From Aureococcus anophagefferens (taxonomy: Eukaryota; Sar; Pelagophyceae; Pelagomonadales; Pelagomonadaceae), in assembly GCF_000186865.1 (NCBI RefSeq), contig NW_008705573.1:1134855-1198854 (forward strand): 64,000 nt of DNA. The letters run 5' to 3'. Within the stretch, counting starts at the first letter, position 1, and each line of letters opens with the position of its first letter. Under the pieces are notes generated by a model, which had not been told where the DNA came from, ran no database searches, and worked only from the letters and a program-made list of their open reading frames with translations. Made by a program: the position numbers and the translations under genes. This document shows positions 26,819 through 36,032 of the stretch, piece by piece.

Positions 26819-28567
26819 ATGGTCGCGCGCGAGTGCGTCGCGTGCGCGGAGACCTGGCCGGACTACGCCTTCTGCAAGGTCGCCGACTGCGGCCACGAGA
26901 TCTGCGTCGGCTGCACGAGCCAGATCCTTCGCGACGCCCTCGGCGAGAGGCGGCGCGTCACGTCCGGCGGCGTGCCCTGCGTCTTCCCCGGGTGCGGCGC
27001 GCGCGTCGACCTCGACGCGGCCCGAAACGTCCGCGACAAGGGCGCGGCGCTCCTGCCCGACGACCGCGCGACGCGCGGCGCGCCGCCGACGCCGGTCGAA
27101 GCGCTCACGGACGAGGAGGTCGGCGCGCTCGGCGCGCTCATGGCGGCGGCGCTGATCCCGCGCGAGCGGCGCCTGGCCTGCCCGCGCTGCGGCGCCGTCG
27201 CCGACGTGGCCGTCGCGGACGCGCCGGCGCGCGTCCCCTGCGCGGGATGCGGCTACGAGAGCTGCGCGGCCTGCCGCGAGCCCTGGGACGGCCACGGCTT
27301 CCTCTTCAGCTCCTGCGAGGCGCGGGCGAACAGAACCCGGGACCCGACGACGTCGCGCCTCGTGCGGCTCACGTCCCGGGGCTGCCCGGGCTGCGGCGCG
27401 CGGACGACGCACTTCCACGGCCACGCGTGCCACCACATCTCGCCGTCGACGGGCGGCTGCCCGGCCTGCGGCGCCGCGTGGTGCTACGCCTGCGGCGCCA
27501 CGGGCGACGACAACCTGCGGCTCCGCGGCAAGCGGTCCGCGTGCCTGTGCGCCCGGGGCACGTGGTCCGCGGGCTGCGAGAATCGCGACGTCGCGACACA
27601 CGTCGACGCCCGGTCGGGCTACCCGGCGGACCGGCGCTGCGGCTGCCCGATTTGCCCGACGTGCCGCGTCGGCGCGCCCTGCGAGCTCTGCGACGGCACG
27701 TGCTGCGTCTGCGAGGGCCTGGTGCCCCCGGGGCCCCTCGAAGTCCCCGGCGACGTCCCGGAGCGACCGAGCTGGCTCTCGCTGCTCTGGTACGGCGCGG
27801 CGCCGCCCGAGGCGCCGGGCGACTGGCGCGACGTCGTCGACGGGATGCTCGGCGACGAGCCGGAGGAGGCCGCGGCGGCGCCGCGGCGGCCCCGGGGCCC
27901 GCCGCGGCGCGTCGCGATGATGCTGGCCTGCAAGCGCGGCCGCGCGGACGTCGTGGAATTCCTCCTCGCGCGCGGCGTGTCGCCGGACGGCGGCGCGCGG
28001 CACACGACGGCGCTCCACGCGGCGGCGGCGCGCGGCCACGCGGACGTCGCGCGCGTGCTCGTCGCGCACGGCGCGGACGTCGACCGCCGCGACGACGGCG
28101 GCTGCACGGCGCTCGTGCTCGCGGCGCGCAAGGGCCGGGCGGCCGTCGTCGCGCTGCTCGTGGCCTCGGGCGCGGACCCGAACCTCCGCGACGCGCACGG
28201 CTTCCAGGCGCTCCACTGCGCGGCGTGGAAAGGCCACGCGGACGCCGCGGCCGCCCTCGTCGCCGCCGAGGGCGTCGAGCGCGCGTCGAAGCTCCCGCCG
28301 GGCTCGCTCTTCGAGGGCCACACGCCGCTCTCGCTCGCGCGGCTCCACGGGCACAAGCGCGTCGCCGTCATCCTCGCGCTCGCGAAGACGCGCGCCTTCG
28401 GCGCCGTCGGGACCCGGACGCGCGCCGCGGTCCTCCGGTCCGCCGCGCCGCCCGAGTCGCCGCGAGATCGCCCCCCGGCGTCGCCCCCCGGGGGACCGCG
28501 CGCGGCGCGGTCCCGGTCGACGGGCTGGCGGCCCTCCCTGAGCTTCCGCCGCCAGTCGTCGGTGTAA
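26819..28567 (+). CDS. RBR-type E3 ubiquitin ligase with ankyrin repeats
   Basis: A 582-residue intronless protein. RING1-like C-V-A-C...C-G-H-E-I-C-V-G-C opens the protein. An IBR-like segment (C-P-R-C-G...C-A-G-C-G-Y-E-S-C-A-A-C) is followed by RING2-like C-P-G-C-G...G-H-A-C-H-H...C-P-A-C...C-Y-A-C, where the Cys in H-A-C-H-H is a candidate catalytic residue. More Cys pairs follow (C-P-I-C-P-T-C). From about residue 365 there are four to five ankyrin repeats (T-A-L-H-A-A-A-A-R-G-H, T-A-L-V-L-A-A-R-K-G). RBR enzymes form a thioester with ubiquitin before transfer; ankyrins would recruit the substrate (inference). Confidence 0.82.
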   Translation: MVARECVACAETWPDYAFCKVADCGHEICVGCTSQILRDALGERRRVTSGGVPCVFPGCGARVDLDAARNVRDKGAALLPDDRATRGAPPTPVEALTDEEVGALGALMAAALIPRERRLACPRCGAVADVAVADAPARVPCAGCGYESCAACREPWDGHGFLFSSCEARANRTRDPTTSRLVRLTSRGCPGCGARTTHFHGHACHHISPSTGGCPACGAAWCYACGATGDDNLRLRGKRSACLCARGTWSAGCENRDVATHVDARSGYPADRRCGCPICPTCRVGAPCELCDGTCCVCEGLVPPGPLEVPGDVPERPSWLSLLWYGAAPPEAPGDWRDVVDGMLGDEPEEAAAAPRRPRGPPRRVAMMLACKRGRADVVEFLLARGVSPDGGARHTTALHAAAARGHADVARVLVAHGADVDRRDDGGCTALVLAARKGRAAVVALLVASGADPNLRDAHGFQALHCAAWKGHADAAAALVAAEGVERASKLPPGSLFEGHTPLSLARLHGHKRVAVILALAKTRAFGAVGTRTRAAVLRSAAPPESPRDRPPASPPGGPRAARSRSTGWRPSLSFRRQSSV

Positions 28568-28607
28568 CAGCGCTCCGAACGTACCGGAGTCACGTTAGAG
28601 AGTCACG

Positions 28608-29379
28608 TTACGACCGCTTCATGCCGTTCGCGTTGAGGATCCGCTTCTCCGCGAGGGCCGAGGTGATCGCGTCGGGGAGCGACGCCGCGGCCGCGGCGTC
28701 GGCGGGGAACTTGGCGACGATGGTGTGCGCGTCGGGCGACGGGTGCGGCGGCGCGAGCACGAGGCAGCGCGCCTCCGCGCCGACGCCGCAGGCGCCGGGG
28801 AAGCCGCGGCCCGGGTCGTAGAGGCTCGCGAGCTTGCCGCCGAGCCGCTTCTTCCGCCGCTTCGCCGCGCCCGCGGCGTCGCCGGTGGCGACGGCGACGA
28901 CGTAGGCGACCTTGCGCGGCAGCTTGTCGTGGAGCGCCTGCGCCGCGGCGTCCGTCGCCGCCGGCCGCCGCGTAGCCCGCGCCGTCGCTGCCGACGAGCT
29001 CCGTCCAGGCGCCGGAGGAGACGGCGCGGCCCGCCGCGAGCGACCGCGCCGTGTCCGACGTCGCCGCGCCGGCCGCCTTGCCCGCGGCGCCGCGGAGCCG
29101 CCAGTTCGCGTCGGGCACCAAAGCGTCGGCGGCCTCGGCGCGCTTGATCTCCTTCTCCCAGGCCGCGAGGTCCGTCGGCGGCGCCTCCGCTTCGGCCTCG
29201 GGGTCGTTGCGGTTGCGCCAGAGCTGGGCGAACTTCTCCTGCTTGCTCGACCCGAGGCCGCCGCTCATGTAGTCGCGTTTTTTCGCAGAGAGGGCCGTGC
29301 GTTGCGCGCGATGCGTGCTCAAGGCTGCGCGCGGCGCGCTCAACGCTGCGCCGTGCGCGAGGAGGAGCGCGACGAGCAT
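28608..29379 (-). CDS. Unknown, possibly organelle-targeted protein with one frameshift
   Basis: A protein of about 256 residues. It starts M-L-V-A-L-L-L-A-H-G-A-A-L-S-A-P-R, a signal peptide with a Ser-Ala-Pro cleavage site. It continues S-G-G-L-G-S-S-K-Q-E-K-F-A-Q-L-W-R-N-R, a helical region, then a domain with V-A-Y-V-V-A-V-A-T-G-D and a conserved-looking C-terminus (D-A-H-T-I-V-A-K-F-P). The second half (from A-L-H-D-K-L-P-R-K) is in the +1 frame relative to the first. The switch falls in a run of GGC/GCG at about 28950-28965 with no splice signals, so a one-base insertion is likely. No family was recognised. Confidence 0.55.
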
Positions 29380-29549
29380 GGCTCCGTCCGCTAAACTGGA
29401 CCGGCCGGTCGAGTCTTTTGCCACAACGATGGTGTGCGCTCGCGCGCCTCGCGCTGCGCCGTAAGCCGCCACCAGACGTGCCACGCGCCGCCGCGCCGAC
29501 CGCAGGACTCCGCCGCACCCGAGAGGGACCACGCAGCACACCACAACAG

Positions 29550-30433
29550 ATGTCGGGCATCGAGGCGCGGCGGGCCCAGGCCATCAAGGACTACAAGCTC
29601 ACCGTCGAGTACAAGCACCTGAAGCAGAACAGCCCCGGCGGCATCTACGTCGTGCCGTCCTTCGCCGACCTGCGCACGTGGCACGGCGTCATCTTCGTGC
29701 GCCGCGGCATGTACGCGAGCGGCGTCTTCAAGTTCCGCGTCGAGCTGCCGCCCGAGTACAACGACGTCGGCGCGTGGCCGCGCGTCTTCTTCACGAGCCG
29801 CATCTACAGCCCCCTCGTCGACGCGGAGAGCGGCGAGCTCGACGTCAAGTTCGCCTACCCGGAGTGGGACCCGGCGAAGCACTACGTCGTGACCGTGCTC
29901 ACGTTCCTCAAGAAGATCTTCTACATCAAGGACGGCTTCGAGGGCTACGAGGCGCCGAAGAACGCGGCGGCGGCGCGGGCCTACGCCGACGACGCGCCGG
30001 AGTTCCTGCGCGAGGTCGAGGCCTGCGTCCGCGCGTCGGGCGATCGCCAGGGCAGGACAAGAGAGCGAAATTCCCAACTTCAAAGGCTCATATCTCGGCC
30101 GTTTTCCACTCGTTTCGGCTGATTTTTGGACGAGCGATCATCTCTCGGAACGGTCTCGAAGCGTGGATGCTTTTCCCGGAACGCGCGCGCGCGGAACACT
30201 CACGTTGAAGCGACGTTGAATCACCCTTGTCCTGCCCAGGCGACCGCGCGGCGCTCTTCGACGGCGACGCCGGCGACCCGGACCGGAGCCTGCGCTTCGT
30301 CGACCGCGACGACGGCGCCCTCGACGCGTTCCGCGGCGTCCTCGCGGGCGACGACGACGACGTCGACGGGCCGGGCACGGAGGCGATCCTCCGGTACCTC
30401 ACCGACGAGGCCGCGCGCGAGGCCGCGGGGTGA
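29550..30433 (+). CDS. AKTIP/FTS-like ubiquitin E2 variant, interrupted by an introner
   Basis: A 227-residue protein. Exon 1 is 29550-30039 and exon 2 is 30240-30433. The UBC fold is visible: L-K-Q-N-S-P-G-G-I-Y-V-V-P, W-H-G-V-I-F-V-R-R-G-M-Y, F-K-F-R-V-E-L-P-P-E-Y. The position of the catalytic Cys is replaced by I-Y-S-P-L-V-D-A-E-S-G-E-L-D-V, as in AKTIP (FTS), so it cannot carry ubiquitin. AKTIP partners with Hook proteins in dynein transport; that role is inference here. The last exon resumes at S-G-D-R-A-A-L-F-D-G after the introner. Confidence 0.85.
30048..30239 (+). mobile_element. Introner A3 (in AKTIP-like gene)
   Basis: A 192-bp family A element with terminal inverted repeats CAGGGCAGGACAAG and CTTGTCCTGCCCAG. 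Duplication copies GCGATCGC (30040-30047) and GCGACCGC (30240-30247) differ by one base. The donor is the GC at 30040; the acceptor AG ends at 30239. Intron length is 200. Confidence 0.95.
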
Positions 30434-30698
30434 CGCGGCGTGTTTAAAACCTACTGGGTATGTTGGTCGGCAGGAGCTGTGCACACTCCGGAGGATGGGT
30501 CCGTGTGGGTGCTAGGGGTCCGGATCGGCGCGCGCCTGCGCCAGCGCGCGGCGACGACGCCGGGTCGCCGCCGGGGCAAAATCTGGCGCCCACGAGACGC
30601 TCGCGGTCTGTGCCTGCTCGAGTGAGCGCCTTTCGACGGCCAAGTCGTCGCGCGCGCAGGGGAACCGGGGCGCCTGAGCCGCCCCCGCGTCCGCGACC

Positions 30699-31499
30699 AT
30701 GTTCCGCTCCCAGTACGACACGGACGTGACGGTGTGGAGCCCCCAGGGTCGCCTCCTCCAGGTCGAGTACGCCATGGAGGCCGTCAAGCAGGGGTCCGCG
30801 TGCCTCGGCATCGTCGGCGAGGGCTGCGTCGTGCTGGCCGCCCTCAAGCGCCAGCCCAACGAGCTGTCGGGCTACCAGCGCAAGCTCCTGAAAATCGACG
30901 AGCACATGACCATCGCCGTCGCGGGCCTGAACGCCGACGCGCGGACGCTCGCCAAGACGATGCGGACCGAGTGCCTCAACCACCGCTACGTCTACGGCGC
31001 GCCGCTCCAGGGCGCGCGCCTCGTCCTCGACATCGCGGACAAGTACCAGCGCTGCACGCAGATGTACGTGCGGCGGCCCTACGGCGTCGGCCTCCTCGTC
31101 GCTTGCGTCGACGCGACGGGCCCGCACCTCTACGAGACGTGCCCGTCGGGCAACTACAACGAGTACGTCGCCGTCGCCATCGGCGCGCGGGCCCAGAGCG
31201 CCAAGACCTACCTCGAGAAGCACGTCGACGCCTTCAAGGGCTGCGGCGTCGACGAGCTCTGCAAGCACGCGTTGAAGGGGTTGGCGGGCTGCGTCGCGGG
31301 CGACAAGGAGCTCGACGCCGCGTCGGCGAGCCTCGCCATCGTGTCCTTCGACGCCGCCGCCGGCGAGGCCGCCACCCAGATCATCGAGGACGGCGACGTC
31401 CAGAAGTACCTCGACACCGTCGAGATCGACGCCGCCGCCGCGCAGGCCGAGAACATGGCCGTCGACGACGCGCCCGCGGCCGACGCCATGGAGACGTGA
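30699..31499 (+). CDS. PSMA1: 20S proteasome subunit alpha-6 (PSMA1)
   Basis: A 266-residue intronless subunit of the outer ring of the 20S core. The N-terminus M-F-R-S-Q-Y-D-T-D-V-T-V-W-S-P-Q-G-R followed by L-Q-V-E-Y-A-M-E-A-V-K-Q-G-S-A is the proteasome alpha signature and is nearly that of PSMA1/Pre5. R-R-P-Y-G-V-G-L-L-V and C-P-S-G-N-Y also fit. The tail is acidic (A-V-D-D-A-P-A-A-D-A-M-E-T). It is the most confidently identified gene here. Confidence 0.97.
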   Translation: MFRSQYDTDVTVWSPQGRLLQVEYAMEAVKQGSACLGIVGEGCVVLAALKRQPNELSGYQRKLLKIDEHMTIAVAGLNADARTLAKTMRTECLNHRYVYGAPLQGARLVLDIADKYQRCTQMYVRRPYGVGLLVACVDATGPHLYETCPSGNYNEYVAVAIGARAQSAKTYLEKHVDAFKGCGVDELCKHALKGLAGCVAGDKELDAASASLAIVSFDAAAGEAATQIIEDGDVQKYLDTVEIDAAAAQAENMAVDDAPAADAMET

Positions 31500-31599
31500 G
31501 AGGGGGGCGCCCGAGTGCCAAGCCCGCGCGTTTCTACTAACATTGCTTGCGCGGCACCCACGACTTCACGAATCCTGCGCCGGGGCAGCATATTAAGTG

Positions 31600-33867
31600 A
31601 TGGAGGCCGGCTATCAGCAGGCCGGCAGCCCGGCGCCGGAGGGCATCGCCGTCGGCGACCGGCGGCGCTGGCCCCGCGCCGCCGTCGTCGCCGGCGCCGT
31701 CGCCGCGGCGCTGCTCGTCGGCGCCGCGACGCGCGGCCCGCCGCCTCCCGTCGCGGCGCTCGCGACCGCGGACGCGACGACCGCGGGCGAGGCCGCGACG
31801 CCGTTCCGCGTCGGCGCCTACAGCGAAGGCTACGGGCGGCTGAACACGTCCTACTACCCCTTCCTCTTCGGCAAAGCCGACGCCGTCCTCGTGGAGCCGC
31901 ACCGCGATTACGTCCTAAGGATCGAGGGCGGCGGCGCCGGCGCGACGTACGCCTGGAGCGGCGTCGCGTCCGGCGCCGGGCCGGACCTCAACGTCCGCTT
32001 CAACAAGACGGGCATCTACCGCTTCCTCACGGTCGCGGAGACGGGCGCGCTCGGCGTCGCGAGCGCGCTCAACGTCACGCTCTACGTCAAGTACGTCCGG
32101 AGGGAGATCCGCCAGCTGACGAGAGAAGACCGCGCGGCCTGGGCCGCGGCGGCGTCGACGCTCTGGAAGGTGTCGACGGCGGACGGCGTGGAAATCTACG
32201 GCGACCGCTACAAGGACATCCACCACGTCGCGGTCATCCACAACGATTTGGCGGGCAATAACATGTGCGACTTCATCCACGGCGCGACGGGCTACGCCTT
32301 CGTGACGGCCCACGCGGCTCTCGGGGGCATGGTTGAGCAGGCCATGCAGGCCGTGGACCCGTCCGTGTCCATGCCCTACTGGGACTACACGCTCGACAAG
32401 TGGTTATATACAGATCGCGCGCCCAACGGCCAGCACAAGTCGCACGGGTCCCGCGATTTATTGCGACTCTGGGAGTCGCCGGTCTGGACGGCGGACTTCT
32501 TCGGCGCCTCCGACGAGGACACGGGCGTCATCGTCGACGGGGCCTGGGCCCACACGAAGGTGCCCCTGCTCTCGGAGAGGCTCTTCAACGACTCCGGCTT
32601 CGCGGGCCACTTCCGAACGAACGGCTTCGCGTCCTGCTACGGCCAGACCGACGACGTCTGCACCTACCCGGCCCTGAGCCTCCTGCGCCAGAAGAAGGCG
32701 TCGACGATGCACCAGGGCAACGCCTTCGGCCTGCTGCGGAGCCCCTGGAACCAGCGCGGCGAGCCGACGGTCGTGCGGTCGCGGAAGATGTGCGGCAGCG
32801 CGAACAACGCCCAGTTCCCGGACTGCGTCGCCTGGGCCCAGCAGCAGGGCATGTACACCAGCTTCGCGGACTACATGATCCAGCTTCAGGTGTCGCCCCA
32901 CGGCACGGTCCACGTCTTCGCCGGCGGCGCGTTCGGCGACTGCAGCGCGAAATACGACGAGCTCGGCAAGATCGTCATCGACCACCACTACCTGGACCAG
33001 ATCAAGGACAAGTCCTCGGACCTGCAGAAGAATCTGTGGATGGGCGGCGCGAAGTCGTGTCCCTCGAGGGGCGAGTGCGCGGGCCTGAGGCAGAAGGAGT
33101 GCGGCTGCCGCTGCCACGGCCTCGGCGCGCTCCAGGCGGGCTACGACAATTCTACATTAAACGCCCAGGACATCGCCGACTCGAAGCTCTGGAAGCAGGT
33201 CGTCGCGGGCGCGTTCGACGGCTTCCGGGAGGCGGACCGCGCGCGCGCGAAACTGGACCTGTTGGGCGCGCCGGAGAAGCTGCGCCTCCTGCGGACGGTC
33301 TGCGACGTCGACGTGCTGACGGGCGACATGCTCGGGTCGAACTCGCCCATGGACGTGGCCTTCTTCGCGACGCACACGGAGGTCGAGCGCATGTGGCAGC
33401 GCTTCGCGTTGAGCGGCAACATGACGAACAGCACGTGGCCCTACGGCCCGGACAGCGGCACGTGCCCGGGCCAGCACCCGTCCTACAAGCTGGTCTGGTT
33501 CGACTACGAGCTCGACAGCGACGACGTCGGCGACGACTTGGAGGCGACGCTCGACTCGAGCACGCTGTCGAACGTCGTCTGGCGCGACCTGCTCGACCCC
33601 GCGAACCCGGAGTACGCCGTGCGCGTGCCCTACGTCTACCACGACTTCGAATGGGAGCACTGCCTCCACTACTCCGTCGAGGGCGTCGACGCGTCGCTCA
33701 TGCGGCCGAACGACTGGATCTGGAACAAGCGCGACGACCGCGAGGAGAGCCGCGGCGCGATCCCGAACGCGCACGCGCACAGCGACCTCGGCAACGTGAC
33801 GCGCGTCCAGCCCAACAGCCACAGCCCCCCGGCCGTCACCGACGACGACTATAAGGAAGCCTACTAG
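31600..33867 (+). CDS. Tyrosinase (paralogue without introner or YHS domain)
   Basis: A 755-residue intronless copper oxidase. The ATG at 31600 gives M-E-A-G-Y-Q-Q-A-G-S and a signal-anchor helix (A-V-V-A-G-A-V-A-A-A-L-L-V-G-A). Copper site A histidines are in I-H-N-D-L-A-G-N-N, D-F-I-H-G and T-A-H-A-A-L; site B is in H-G-T-V-H-V-F and F-F-A-T-H-T-E-V-E-R-M-W. It aligns with the 15018-18112 protein nearly end to end up to about residue 710, then ends in a short polar tail instead of the YHS domain. D-K-W-L-Y-T-D-R is uninterrupted here. Its stop overlaps the stop of the convergent downstream gene by 3 bases. Confidence 0.9.
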   Translation: MEAGYQQAGSPAPEGIAVGDRRRWPRAAVVAGAVAAALLVGAATRGPPPPVAALATADATTAGEAATPFRVGAYSEGYGRLNTSYYPFLFGKADAVLVEPHRDYVLRIEGGGAGATYAWSGVASGAGPDLNVRFNKTGIYRFLTVAETGALGVASALNVTLYVKYVRREIRQLTREDRAAWAAAASTLWKVSTADGVEIYGDRYKDIHHVAVIHNDLAGNNMCDFIHGATGYAFVTAHAALGGMVEQAMQAVDPSVSMPYWDYTLDKWLYTDRAPNGQHKSHGSRDLLRLWESPVWTADFFGASDEDTGVIVDGAWAHTKVPLLSERLFNDSGFAGHFRTNGFASCYGQTDDVCTYPALSLLRQKKASTMHQGNAFGLLRSPWNQRGEPTVVRSRKMCGSANNAQFPDCVAWAQQQGMYTSFADYMIQLQVSPHGTVHVFAGGAFGDCSAKYDELGKIVIDHHYLDQIKDKSSDLQKNLWMGGAKSCPSRGECAGLRQKECGCRCHGLGALQAGYDNSTLNAQDIADSKLWKQVVAGAFDGFREADRARAKLDLLGAPEKLRLLRTVCDVDVLTGDMLGSNSPMDVAFFATHTEVERMWQRFALSGNMTNSTWPYGPDSGTCPGQHPSYKLVWFDYELDSDDVGDDLEATLDSSTLSNVVWRDLLDPANPEYAVRVPYVYHDFEWEHCLHYSVEGVDASLMRPNDWIWNKRDDREESRGAIPNAHAHSDLGNVTRVQPNSHSPPAVTDDDYKEAY

Positions 33868-34505
33868 CGCATACCGGGCCGCCGCCGCCGGTGCGCGCGC
33901 GCGGCCCGCTCCGCCGCGACGCCCGGCGGCCGTCGGAGCGGCGGCCGCTCGCGCGCCTCGGCGTCGCGCGGCGCCTCGACGTAGGGCTCGACGACGCGGA
34001 AGCGCCGCCGGCCGCCGCCGCCGCCGTCGAGCGGCACCCACTTCGGATCGACGAGGCCCGCCTCGAGCCAGGGCGGCAGCCGCTCCGGCAGCGACACGGC
34101 GGCCGTCGGCGCCGGCGGCCGGTCGACCGCGACGTGGGCGCAGCCCCTCGGCTTGCACATGTCGTGGTTCCGCTCGCCGGCGGCCAAACGCCCGCGCGCC
34201 TGGCACACGGGCCCGGTGATGCGCCGCCGCGGCTGGCCGCGCGCGTAGGGCGTCGGGTCCGGGCACACGAGCCCGCGGCAGCCGCGCAGGCCCAGGCAGG
34301 CGCGGAGCGCCTCCGTGGCGTGCATCGTGCACTGCTTGCCGAACGGCGGCGGCGAGATGCAAAAGCGCGGGTCGTGGGGGATGAAGCCCGGCCGGTCGGG
34401 GATGGCGTGCGGCGACAAGGCCACGGACACGACCGTCGTGTCGTTGATGGAGTGGGCGACGACGAAGGCGACGGATGCGAGCAGCGCGGCGAGAAGGCTG
34501 CCCAT
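33864..34505 (-). CDS. Secreted Cys-containing protein, unknown
   Basis: A 213-residue protein with signal peptide M-G-S-L-L-A-A-L-L-A-S-V-A-F-V-V-A-H. Cysteines recur at C-I-S, Q-C-T, A-C-L, G-C-R, V-C-P, V-C-Q, M-C-K and G-C-A, suggesting disulfides. The C-terminal third is Arg/Pro/Glu-rich. No family was recognised. It is convergent with tyrosinase and shares stop-codon bases with it. A 42-base stretch of its 5' flank (about 34480-34530) recurs imperfectly around 34548-34600. Confidence 0.6.
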   Translation of the reverse strand: MGSLLAALLASVAFVVAHSINDTTVVSVALSPHAIPDRPGFIPHDPRFCISPPPFGKQCTMHATEALRACLGLRGCRGLVCPDPTPYARGQPRRRITGPVCQARGRLAAGERNHDMCKPRGCAHVAVDRPPAPTAAVSLPERLPPWLEAGLVDPKWVPLDGGGGGRRRFRVVEPYVEAPRDAEARERPPLRRPPGVAAERAARAHRRRRPGMR

Positions 34506-34738
34506 GCCAAATGCAACACTTAGATCCCCAACTTCACCAGACTACGAAGGCGAGGGCGAGCAGCGCGGCGAGATGGCTGCCCATGCCGAATGCAGTTCTT
34601 GAGTTCAAGATGAAGCTGCGAGGCGAGAGAGCATGAACTGAGAGCATGACAATGGCAATTTGCGTCGCTCCAATCGCTCCCGAACACCCGAGAGCATCTC
34701 TGCACAAACGCTGAGCGTGAGCGTCTCTGCAAAGACCG

Positions 34739-35863
34739 ATGGCCGCCGCGGCGCTCGCGCGGAGCCGCTGCTACCTCGAGCTGCGGCGGAGCCTGAAGGC
34801 CGGCGTGCGCACGCTGCCCGTGGCCTCGCAGCGGTCCGTGCTCCAGGCCTTCGACGCGTCGCCCTTCGTCGGCGGCGCCCGCGCGGACGCGCTGCTGCCC
34901 TGCCGGTCGAGCCTGGCGCGCGTCGCCGCGGAGCTCGCCGCCGAGGGCGTCGAGCCGTCCGCCGCGGCGGCGATCGTCGAAGGCCTCGCCGAGGCGAGCG
35001 CGGCCGGCGCCGCGGGATTACCAGAGGGCGGCGCCGCGTCCGTGTCGCGCGCATCGAAGGAAGCCTGGGTCGCGTCCTACGGCGGCGCGCAGTTCAGCGT
35101 CGACGCGAAGCGCTTCCAGTGGCTCAAGCGCGCGCACGCGCGAGAGAAGGGCGGCGACTTCGCGACGGACGTGTTCGCGCTCCTCTGCCACTACAACACC
35201 GTGGCCAACGGCAACCAGGCGGCGATCCCCGCGGCCGTCTACGCGACCTTCGAGCGCTGGGCGCGCCAGCCCGAGGGAACCGTCTTCGAAGCGTACTCGT
35301 CGGCGCTCAACCACCGCCGCACGCGGCGGCCGCGGCGCTTCGGCACGGCCTTTCCGGGCGTCGACGGGCCCTTCGGTGGGCTGGGCCCCTTCGGGTCCTT
35401 CCGCCTCCCCGACGACGGGGGCGAGCACCGCCTGGTGCTCGCGAATCCGCCGTTTTGCCCGGAGGCGCTCGCGGAGCTCGCGCCGCGCGTCGCCGGCGTC
35501 CTCGACGACCGCACGACGTGCGTCGTCGTCGCCCCCGCGAAGGCGGGGCGCCTGGGGCACGACTCGGCGCACCTCGCCGCGCTCCGAGCCCTCGATCCGC
35601 TCGCGGAGGAAACGCTCGCGCCGCATCGCCACGCGTTCCTCCCGGCCGCGGCCTTCAAGCCGCGCGCGCGGCCGGCGAACCACCCGGAGCTGGTGTCGCA
35701 GCTCCTCGTCTTCTCGTCGCGGCCGTCGCTCTCGCGGACCCAGGCCAAGGTCCTCTCCAACGCGCTCGCGTCGACCTGGGCCGCCGCGGCCAAGGACGCG
35801 CGCAAGGCGCGGCGCCTCGTGAAGCACGCGGAGACGCGGCGGCGGCGCGGGGATGCTACGTAG
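34739..35863 (+). CDS. PCIF1-like (cap-adjacent m6A) methyltransferase
   Basis: A 374-residue intronless protein. The core F-E-A-Y-S-S-A-L-N-H, F-P-G-V-D-G-P-F-G-G-L-G-P-F and the catalytic A-N-P-P-F-C-P-E-A-L occur in the order seen in PCIF1/CAPAM, which methylates N6 of cap-adjacent Am. Upstream F-A-L-L-C-H-Y-N-T corresponds to the PCIF1 helical segment. No WW domain is visible, unlike animal PCIF1, so recruitment to RNA polymerase II may differ. A role on mRNA caps is inferred from family membership; bacterial and protist relatives may have other substrates. The tail is Arg/Lys-rich. Confidence 0.72.
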   Translation: MAAAALARSRCYLELRRSLKAGVRTLPVASQRSVLQAFDASPFVGGARADALLPCRSSLARVAAELAAEGVEPSAAAAIVEGLAEASAAGAAGLPEGGAASVSRASKEAWVASYGGAQFSVDAKRFQWLKRAHAREKGGDFATDVFALLCHYNTVANGNQAAIPAAVYATFERWARQPEGTVFEAYSSALNHRRTRRPRRFGTAFPGVDGPFGGLGPFGSFRLPDDGGEHRLVLANPPFCPEALAELAPRVAGVLDDRTTCVVVAPAKAGRLGHDSAHLAALRALDPLAEETLAPHRHAFLPAAAFKPRARPANHPELVSQLLVFSSRPSLSRTQAKVLSNALASTWAAAAKDARKARRLVKHAETRRRRGDAT

Positions 35864-36032
35864 CTAAGGGAGGACCGCTGCGGCGTGGGGGATTCGGGCG
35901 TCTGCCGTGCGTAGATCTGCTGCACGCGCCGCGGCGGCGTCCGCACGGTGAGTCCTCGCGAGTGAGGCGAATCGCCAAGGTGAAGACACTGGCAGCCGCA
36001 ATCGAGAGCAAGGCGCGAAGCGTGGATCGCCT

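Noticed and set aside
31597..31602. GTG at 31597 as the tyrosinase start
   Set aside because: An ATG follows immediately at 31600, and eukaryotic starts are normally ATG.
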